Assembly (NCBI RefSeq): GCF_000003815.2
Contig: NC_049981.1
Location: 10,879,478-10,943,477 of the forward strand
DNA length: 64,000 nucleotides
Source: Branchiostoma floridae
Lineage: Eukaryota; Chordata; Leptocardii; Amphioxiformes; Branchiostomatidae
Reading direction: 5' to 3'
The notes below the pieces were generated by a model. That model was given only the letters and a program-made list of their open reading frames with translations, did no database searches and was not told the DNA's origin. Positions within the stretch are counted from its first letter, which is position 1. Every line of letters starts with the position of its first letter. Below, one piece after another: positions 57,701 through 64,000 of this stretch. The position numbers were made by a program, and so were the translations under genes.

Positions 57701-58821
57701 CAAATAAGACATCTGACATGTTGTGGAACATTTTGAAGAGTATCTGTTTATTTAAAAAAAAAACTTGTAAACAGTGAAAAAAAATCCAGGGTTGTACTAG
57801 AGAAAACAATTTAAAGGCATGATGATTTATTTGACAGTAATAATGATAGGTGAATATCTCGCTGATGTTTTTTCGTGTTTTTTTTTTCCAGGAGCGTGAG
57901 TTGGCTGCGCGTATGGAGGAGGAGCAGGCCCAAGCCTTCCGGCGCCAGATTATCGAGGAGGAGCGACAGAAACTGCTCCGGGAGCACGCAGAGAGGCTGC
58001 TGGGATACCTGCCAAAGGTAGGAGCATTTCCAGAATCTACAGTCCTGTGGGTTATTCCATTCAAAAAGCTAAGGGGGCGGTTGACAAAAGACATATAGGG
58101 GCGAAAAAATATATCCATAATGATATTTATGTTTTGATGAAAGATGCCATGTGCAATAGCAATGAAACTGGTTGTTACTGACTGCCAAGCTAGAATACTT
58201 AATTTACATTTTAATTTTAGCTTGAGCATGCACATTTTTGTGTCATCAGGATGTTTGAATGTATTCTTTGTAGTCTCTTCTTTGAGTTTTTAATGGTGCT
58301 TTTAGAGTCCATTCCAAGTCACTGAAATATTTTTAGATAATATTTGTGGTGTTGAATTATTTGAATAAAAGAATATCTAAGCAACAACAGAACTAAATTT
58401 TGTCTAAAATTGAAGATGAAAATTTCAAGCTACTAGTATTTCAATTCCTTTGAATATTTTGACAACATTTTTGAAAGTGACCGTGCATAAATCTCTGAGA
58501 TGCTTGAAATAATGTTCAAAACATGCATCAAATCTCTAAGACACATTATCTTCAAGACACATAATTACAAGAAATCGAAAATATTCAACAATATAACAAC
58601 CCTCTTGGTGACTTGGAATGGACTCTAAATGTCTGAAAGTACTTGAGCTATGATTCACCAAAATGTGAATAAGGAGACCATTGTTGCTGTTATTGACAAA
58701 CATTTTTTTCTCCACGCAGGGCGTGCTTAGAGACGAGGGAGATCTCAACATGTTTGACGAGAAGTTCAGAAAGGCGTACACCGAGAGACAGATAGATCCA
58801 TACGCAGACATGTGGGAGTGA
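48762..58821 (+). CDS. MNS1: Meiosis-specific nuclear structural protein 1 (axonemal coiled-coil protein)
   Basis: Eleven exons agree in phase: 48762-48764 (the ATG alone), 49721-49939, 52534-52661, 53221-53323, 54173-54349, 55173-55345, 55730-55826, 56238-56432, 57067-57237, 57892-58017 and 58720-58821 (TGA). The product has 497 residues, close to vertebrate MNS1. It is almost wholly charged coiled coil (Glu, Arg, Lys, Gln), the trichohyalin-plectin-homology type, with typical stretches ELRELEQKLKAGYLNKERAA, KLMIDEIVRKIYEED, FAEDDRIEQMNAQKRRMKQL and a C-terminal LLGYLPKGVLRDEGDLNMF. MNS1 is an inner protein of axonemal doublet microtubules, needed for motile cilia and sperm flagella. The first coding exon holds only the ATG, which ends exactly at a GTGAGT donor. 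Intron 2 contains an antisense tRNA gene and several introns hold MITEs. Confidence 0.95.
49265..49467. mobile_element. TA-flanked palindromic MITE, copy 4
   Basis: TA-CTGTAAATGTATTTAAG at the left, TTTCTGCATTTACAG-TA at the right, inner CGCGGTGG/CCACCGCG arms. In intron 1 of MNS1. Confidence 0.9.
49478..49700. mobile_element. Palindromic MITE (CTTGGAGATT ends)
   Basis: CTTGGAGATTAAAGAAAAC with ATGTTTCACC at the left is inverted as GGTGAAACAT and GTTTTCTTCAATCTCCAAG at the right; a second CATCTGCTTGGAGATTGAAG and inverted CTTCAAGCAGATG lie inside. It ends about 20 bp before the acceptor of MNS1 exon 2 and starts 11 bp after the previous MITE. Confidence 0.85.
50783..50853 (-). tRNA. tRNA-Glu (anticodon TTC)
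   Basis: Read on the minus strand, the 71-nt sequence folds into a full cloverleaf. The acceptor stem TCCCGTG/CACGGGA pairs perfectly, A box TGGTCTAGTGGTTAGG, anticodon stem TATGG/CCATG around the loop CTTTCAC (anticodon TTC, glutamate), and T stem CCGGG/CCCGG with loop TTCGATT. A TTTT run about 9 nt downstream can end RNA polymerase III transcription. There is no intron and no encoded CCA. It lies antisense in intron 2 of MNS1. Intact stems argue for a working gene and not a SINE head. Confidence 0.93.
50911..51074. mobile_element. TA-flanked palindromic MITE, copy 5
   Basis: TA-CTGTGAATGCATTTAAG at the left, TTTCTGCATTTACAG-TA at the right. Starts about 60 bp from the tRNA gene, in intron 2 of MNS1. 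Confidence 0.85.
51075..52533. other. Rest of MNS1 intron 2
   Basis: No coding exon seen. It includes a short CA run near 51436, C- and G-runs near 51472-51510, and a moderately GC-rich stretch at about 51960-52270 with no recognised gene. Confidence 0.4.
52687..52770. mobile_element. Fragment of the TA-flanked MITE
   Basis: TACAGTCAAGTTCATGGGGATTTGATTTCGCGG keeps the family's left-arm order (AAGTTC, GGGATTT, TTTCGCGGTA), then decays. In intron 3 of MNS1. Confidence 0.55.
53412..53575. mobile_element. tRNA-derived SINE
   Basis: GAGAGGTTATTAGTTTGATTCTTGATG is a worn B-box head; GACACAGTGGATAACTGCCCC and GGCCTCAAAAAGG match the SINE at 33430. In an MNS1 intron. Confidence 0.6.
54331..54575. 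repeat. Repeated exon-end fragment in MNS1
   Basis: The last bases of exon 5 and its donor (TACGAGGAGTTCCTCAAGGTT, then TATGTTTTATT) recur about 51 bp later at 54382-54418. A diverged third copy, ATGAGGAGTTCATTGAAGGTTTG, is near 54551. The string AAATATAAGATAAGGC precedes copies two and three. Confidence 0.85.
57421..57491. mobile_element. Fragment of the TA-flanked MITE
   Basis: AAATTTGCGGTGAAGAGGTCA and GGCATTTACAG-TA are remnants of the right half of the family. In an MNS1 intron. Confidence 0.5.
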
Positions 58822-59949
58822 GGGCAGTTCATGGAATAGCCATAGTTTCTTTCCATTAAAGAGGATATGATAAGTTTATAATGTCACTAATGAGGACATG
58901 CAAATTTCCACAACACTCATGTGTCCTCTTGGCTTGTATTGGCAAATGCACAGATAAAAATGATAGTCTACAGTCATACTGTACAGATATTACAAATACA
59001 AAATGTACATTACTGTACAATGTATTTTAAGATAGGCCAACTTTAAGATAACCGAGATTGACAAGTATCTCTGCACATGTAACAAGATTAAAGTAGACAT
59101 CTACGCAAGATCCTGTGTACATTCCAATATCAAATATGCCTTTTCTTTAAAAAAGTTGTATAGAATTGTGTAGAAATTCATAATTTGGCGCAAGTTCACC
59201 TTCTTCAACAGTATACTAGTATCCTATATCAGTTGTGTTCGAAAACAGGGTATTTAGTAATATTGACTGACTGTAAAATAGTGCAGTTTAAAACCACTGT
59301 TCATTGACTTGATACCCCTGAATTTTAAATACAATGGATATCGTTTAAAAACAATGGATATACCGTCTAAAAACAATGGGTATACCATTAGGTTACCCCA
59401 GAGATAAAGGTGAACTAGACTCCATACATACTGCTATTTGTGTTTAATTTCTGAGTGTAAACATGTACAGATGTTACCGAGAATATAGCAATGTATTTGG
59501 TGATTTCACAGGCCTTTTGCTGTAGAAAGATTTCATGATTATATTTTATCTCTAAACACCCAAAGTTAATATTGCAAACTGTTATAAAAGTTAGCAACTA
59601 ACTGTAGAAAATTGTAAAACACAAAAGATAGTACCTTTCTGTTAATAAGGGGCAAAGTCTGTGTTGTATTATCCTGTATATGTTGGACTGGCTGCGTTTG
59701 TAAATATTTTCTGCAATCCTTGGAGGAAAATTGCACCAGTACATTTTGGTACTCGGTTTATTACATACCTCTAGTCATGACCATGGAATCTGAATAAAGA
59801 TTTATGTTTAAAGGCTGTTGTTTGATGATGTAGGCTATGCAAACTTAAGTACAAGTTCATTTTTATAAGACTTGCTTTCATTTTAGTCACTATCAGAGCC
59901 TGTTTGGGGTTCAAACCCAAAACCTTTATATTATAAAGACAACTCAGAC

Positions 59950-60069
59950 CACAAGGTAACCATGTCACTGTATACATTGTCATAATGTCTGTAGGGCATT
60001 TCCAAGAAATGGTTGCTGCATACCTTACAGACATTATGACAATGTATACAGTGACATGGTTACCTTGTG
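59950..60069. repeat. Perfect 44-bp inverted repeat with a 32-nt loop
   Basis: The arm at 59950-59993 (from CACAAGGTAACC to AATGTCTGTA) is the exact reverse complement of 60026-60069. Both outer flanks look like SINE heads in opposite orientation: GGGTTCAAACCC to the left (B-box-like on the minus strand), and SINE-type body with GGGAAAGGCACTT to the right. Confidence 0.95.
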
Positions 60070-60240
60070 GGTTAAGGTTGTAGACTCAGGACATTAGAGG
60101 TACTGACTTTGAATACGTGACTCTGTGCCCTTGGGAAAGGCACTTAACATCAAATTCCTCACTTGACTGGTGTATAAATGAGTACCCAGCAAAATCGGCT
60201 AGGGATGTACCTCAGATAGGACGTTAAATGAACGTCTGGT
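60070..60240. mobile_element. SINE-like sequence
   Basis: TTGGGAAAGGCACTTAACA, then AATGAGTACCCAGCAAAATCGGCTAGGG, follows the same order as the SINE body at 33430 and 43715. Confidence 0.5.
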
Positions 60241-60371
60241 GTAGAATTCCCACATAAATTATGCAAATTAAGTCCTAATTTTCATCTGATTGTGTATATC
60301 TTTGTGTAGGCTACCTGCATTGAATATCATAGAAATCCATCATTCCGTTGTTCTGCTAACCTCTCTACCTA

Positions 60372-60500
60372 CCTACCTAGTCCCTTGACCTCCTGGTCGT
60401 TGGGGGGACAAGGTAGACAAGAAGATGGAGAGTTGTCTCCAGGACCGTCTGTCCTCTGCTACAGCCAGTCTTTCCTGCAGGTTGAGGGATGTCCAAAAAA
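60372..60500 (-). pseudogene. LINE ORF2 C-terminal fragment
   Basis: On the minus strand one frame reads LNLQERLAVAEDRRSWRQLS. That is like the Arg/Trp motif near the C-terminus of L1-type ORF2 proteins (an arginine-rich stretch ending in a W-R pair). No catalytic part is present, so this is a small relic at best. Confidence 0.4.
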
Positions 60501-61063
60501 CAAAACGCCCTGCAGTTCCAGGGAACACACACTTGCACATTACACACACACACATGTCTTTTTTTTACACACAACAATACCAAATCATGTAACGACAGCA
60601 ACTTGCTGCCATATATCTATTTGGAGATTAGCTAAGAGTCATTAGGATGAGGTATATCATGTCCGACAAACGTCATCCCTAATGACATATCTTGACAAAC
60701 GGCTTCCCGGCACGGTGAGACAGGCGTGTACAACAGGATGACGGATGTGTAGGCGGCACAAAGGGACCCACTTCTGACTATCAGTTCTGCTGTGAGGAAT
60801 GACATCCCTCAAGGCTTGTACTGAAAACTGAAGTTACAGGGGGATACCTGTATAAATTATGGACACAAACCCATGTGTTTAGATGGCATTATACATGTAT
60901 GGCGTAACACATACTTCAAAAACCTCTGGAGACGCACCCATACTGAGAGTGCAATGTTTTTATGTGTCTCATGATGCTGTTATGTTGTGTATCTTATATA
61001 CTCTTTTTAGTAGTATGTTTTATTATGGGAAAGTTAGCTCCTGAAATAAAGAGTAGAGACAGA

Positions 61064-61249
61064 TACTGTAAATGTATTTAAGTTCGCTGGGATTTAATTT
61101 CGCGGTAGCGGGAAAAATGACTTTTCGCGGTGGATTTAAGTTCGCGGTAACACCATAGACTGCAATCTAATATCATAATAGAAAAATGTTCGCGGTGGTT
61201 TTAAACCGCGAACATTAATCCACCGCAAGCAATTTTTCCATTTACAGTA
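61064..61249. mobile_element. TA-flanked palindromic MITE, copy 6
   Basis: TA-CTGTAAATGTATTTAAG at the left, TTTTCCATTTACAG-TA at the right; close to copy 4 in sequence (TTTCGCGGTAGCGGGAAAAA). Confidence 0.9.
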
Positions 61250-62220
61250 TACTTTTATATTAAACAAAAGTTGTTCAAGGTACTACCTGTATGGCATTTT
61301 CCGCTTCATCAAAGAACCTTTCTTTGAGACATAATCTACCTTGAATTAATAGTATGATAGGCTGGGTGCCGAAGTGTCCGCTGACTTAATCTTTCGCAGG
61401 GTTTATATAGCCAATAAAATGATTTTTTTCAGTGCAGCAAAGCCTCGGTAGAAACGGATAGTACCTAGCCTAGGGACGGCTTTTAGGAAGGGAATGTATA
61501 GGTCTGTATGAGACCCCAAATTACCATATTACAAGTTTAAACGAATCTGTTAATAGTACAAATGTACAGTTTGTTGAGCTATAGTATATTGAAGGTGCCA
61601 ACACAAACACAACCAAAACAGTACTACTTTTCAGCTGATAGGTAATCATGCGTCAGGTTTGACTTTGTTGGAGTGAACTTCGTACGACTTTAAGAGCTCA
61701 CTGTGTCATCAGTCAAAACTCTATCGTGCCCTCAAGCGACGCTCATTTTTATGACATGACAGATCGTACATATCGCCACATCCCCGGCGGGACCACATGA
61801 CAAATTATCGGGACGGTTTCAGCTGCAATTTACGGCCGCATATCAAAAACAATTTATGGTAAAAAATATCACGGGTCGTAAACTTTGCGTACTTGCAAAG
61901 GAAACTGACAAAAATATGGAAAATTTGCATTGCTTTATTCTTCGTCAATCAACGTTTACTTTTATTTTCTTCTTTCTAAACTTTCCTACGATTTTATGAT
62001 CAATTCTGCTATTCTTGCTCTTGTCTACCCTAAACACTGCATGTGCAGGGGTGATGACAACAGAAACAGTTCTTTGGTATTTTCAAATATATCTGAGAGA
62101 AATATATCTAAGGAAAATATATCAAAGAGAAATATATCTAAAGAAGATAATCATCTGTCAGTTTTTGTAGGATATGCGCTTCCTGGTATCGATTGCAAGT
62201 CTTATAATATTATAGCTCCG

Positions 62221-62283
62221 AGTTTCTTCTGTCCTCTCTGCAAATACGGATAATTTTGCAGCCTAGAGAGGACAGAAGAGACT
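62221..62283. repeat. Short hairpin, AGAGAGGACAGAAGA arms
   Basis: TCTTCTGTCCTCTCT at 62225-62239 is inverted as AGAGAGGACAGAAGA about 25 bp later; weaker pairing (GCAAA/TTTGC and AGT/ACT) extends both ways. Confidence 0.8.
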
Positions 62284-62327
62284 TGGGAGATAAGATATGT
62301 CACCGCTGGGCACCATGCTGGATTATA

Positions 62328-62418
62328 AGTCTCTAATAAGACTCCATAGGTCGCTGGAAAAACCGTAGAAATGGAACCCTCCTTTTTTTCCAGCGACCCA
62401 TAGAGTCTGGTAGAGACT
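62328..62418. repeat. Fold-back repeat, AGTCTCTA..GTCGCTGGAAAAA arms
   Basis: The left arm AGTCTCTAATAAGACTCCAT and GGTCGCTGGAAAAA is matched inverted by TTTTTTCCAGCGACC and ATAGAGTCTGGTAGAGACT, with a 20-nt centre. Probably a small palindromic MITE. Confidence 0.75.
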
Positions 62419-63439
62419 ACATGCTATACATGTCACGGTATCCTTGGTTGGTATCTGTGGTGGCGCAGAATTTCGTAAACTTCAAGAAAATAATGTCTGC
62501 TTTCACGGAACTTCTACGATGACGTTGGATCGGAGATCGTCATTTGTCTCATTTGTTAGATACGCATATCATTGGTTAGCACCTAACGTAACTGTGGGAG
62601 TAAAGTTCGTGAAAGCCTCAAAAAGGAAAATCTGCTTTCATGGAACTTCAATCATCTTTCAGTGTTCAAAACCGTGAAGACGAATGCATTCATTTCACTT
62701 TCCGGTTTCCAAGCGTTTCTTTCGCGAAAGTTGAAATAGTTGTCTGTACAAAGCAATGGTCGTTTTTCATGTTGTCAAATAAGACTCTGAGGTTGAAAAA
62801 AATCACCATTTGCTAACTGGACCATCCGCTAACTCCACAAAAAGACATATCCAATACTTCATCCTCCATCATTTTGTCCATCATGGCTTTCATCCATACA
62901 TATTTCACTTCTTGACAGGTTCGCATTTCTCTTTTGTCAAAAAATTTAACAAAGCCCAACAGAGACTGAAAAAAAGTTAACCCGCACTGTGACAAATTTC
63001 AATCGTTAATATCTGGCAAAAAAGATTTTCACATTTTTAACCCTATCGACATTTTTTTTTTACATTCGCACCACTCTGAATGGTAGATCCTGATCGGTGA
63101 CTGGGAATCTGTCGTGTGTTTTCTTTGAGCTGATGGTTTGACTGATAATATCCCACGCACTGGATGGATCACTTTAATTTGAAATCCCCAAGCAGTGACT
63201 GAAAACCGGACCTATTACATGTATTATGAATTCACTCCATTTTCATGTTCTGAACGTGAATAGCGTAATAGTGACAGGTCATAATTCAACATTGTACACA
63301 CAGAAAACGAACTCGAATTTCATTTCTGACTGATTATATTTGTTTATTTTTATTTTATTTTCTAAAAGCTCAGTACACTCGATCGCTATCACCTCCATGC
63401 AGTCGAACTTACCATCGCGATATGGTAGTGACATACGTA

Positions 63440-63644
63440 TACTGTAAAAGAAGAAATGTTGCGGTGATTCAATTTCGCGGTAGGGAGTAAAGTTAAGCGT
63501 ACACGGTGGTTTTAGAAAGCTTCAAGTTGAAACCGTCATGGCTGGTTTTAACATAAAGGGAGAAATGTTCGCAGTCGAAGAGGTATAGTTAACCGTGAAA
63601 AAACTCGAACATAAACCACCGCGAATATATCTCCTTTTACAGTA
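63440..63644. mobile_element. TA-flanked palindromic MITE, copy 7
   Basis: TA-CTGTAAAAGAAGAAATG at the left, ATCTCCTTTTACAG-TA at the right, with decayed CGCGG arms. Confidence 0.75.
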
Positions 63645-63900
63645 TGTGTAGACAAAGGTAGGTAGACAAAGACCACCCTGAACTCCCGTGAGAAAATAAA
63701 TGGACGACCTGACCACGTCATGCAGGGGATCTGTCATCGTCACATCTCGGTCAGGGAACATCTGTGCCGGGCCATGGACCCACAGGGACAGGGGCCGCCG
63801 GCAATTTATCACTCTATCACACCGCTAGTCGAGTTCATTTGTTCGTGTCTTGTTCGTCATGATGGGCCTTATGAATGTATGTTGCCACTGAGAAGGGGGT

Positions 63901-63925
63901 AGGGAGAGAGAGGGAGACAGAAGGG

Positions 63926-63993
<68 letters not shown>

Positions 63994-64000
63994 CAGAGAG
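63901..64000. repeat. (GA)n microsatellite at the right edge
   Basis: GGGAGAGAG runs pass into pure (AG)n and then (ACAGAG)n up to the last base, so the tract continues outside the window. Confidence 0.97.

Larger units (their letters stand above)
58822..61063. other. MNS1 3' side and intergenic repeats
   Basis: No supported coding exon. AATAAA near 59793 could end the MNS1 transcript. The stretch holds a 44-bp inverted repeat, SINE-like sequence, a LINE-like fragment and a short CA run. Confidence 0.45.
61250..63439. other. Intergenic stretch with hairpins
   Basis: No coding exon I can support. It holds two snap-back repeats (62221-62283 and 62328-62418), a short tandem run of AAATATATCTAAAGAG-like units at 62085-62150, and a direct repeat, TCTGCTTTCACGGAACTTC near 62494 and TCTGCTTTCATGGAACTTC near 62630. 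Confidence 0.45.

Noticed and set aside
57654-58235. 193-codon minus-strand frame
   Set aside because: It is antisense to MNS1 exon 10, with no domain and no splice logic.
63720-63902. 60-codon frame with HRHISVREHLCRAMDPQG
   Set aside because: Somewhat protein-like, but no partner exons or known family could be found before the window ends; left uncalled.

Overview
This is nuclear DNA of an animal, most probably a lancelet (Branchiostoma) or a close invertebrate deuterostome. The evidence is short exons split by GT-AG introns, single-copy genes resembling their vertebrate orthologues (PSMB4, LYRM7, MNS1), and very many short terminal-inverted-repeat elements (MITEs) and tRNA-derived SINEs in introns and gaps. 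The species call is inference; the gene calls rest on conceptual splicing done by hand, in which neighbouring exons had to agree in phase.

Seven genes alternate in strand. (1) At 2023-2776 (+) are the last two coding exons of a gene I do not recognise. (2) At 6395-12401 (-) is a six-exon gene for a 113-residue single-RRM protein with a putative mitochondrial presequence. (3) At 14890-33414 (+) is a 19-exon M13 (neprilysin/ECE-type) membrane metallopeptidase, with a candidate alternative first exon at 20317-20446 and two possible C-termini. (4) At 35196-39644 (-) is LYRM7, a complex III assembly factor; a 5'-truncated LINE with an open 583-residue reading frame lies antisense in its first intron. 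(5) At 40879-42201 (+) is an intronless alpha-1,3-fucosyltransferase (GT10). (6) At 44579-48486 (-) is proteasome subunit PSMB4, head to head with (7) MNS1 at 48762-58821 (+), a coiled-coil axonemal protein. The start codons of PSMB4 and MNS1 are 275 bp apart and probably share a bidirectional promoter. A tRNA-Glu(TTC) gene lies antisense in MNS1 intron 2.

Between and inside the genes are several MITE families: a hAT-like family with TAGGGCTGGG ends and 8-bp target duplications (five copies); a TA-flanked family with CTGTAAATG ends (seven near-complete copies plus fragments); a GC-rich CCGGGGCCCGG fold-back (two copies); an AATCTCCAAGCAGAT family; and an AAGGTAGCAGAACACAG family, one copy of which lies in an identical 597-bp direct duplication at the left end. 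The last 5 kb hold repeats, hairpins and a terminal GA microsatellite, with no gene I can support.

The genes do not form a pathway. They are housekeeping (PSMB4, LYRM7, RRM protein), ciliary (MNS1) and cell-surface or secretory (M13 peptidase, fucosyltransferase) genes that happen to be neighbours. I found no convincing new multi-gene system. The observations most worth following are the alternative N- and C-termini of the M13 peptidase, the presequence-like N-terminus of the RRM protein, the PSMB4/MNS1 promoter, and a perfect 44-bp inverted repeat at 59950-60069.
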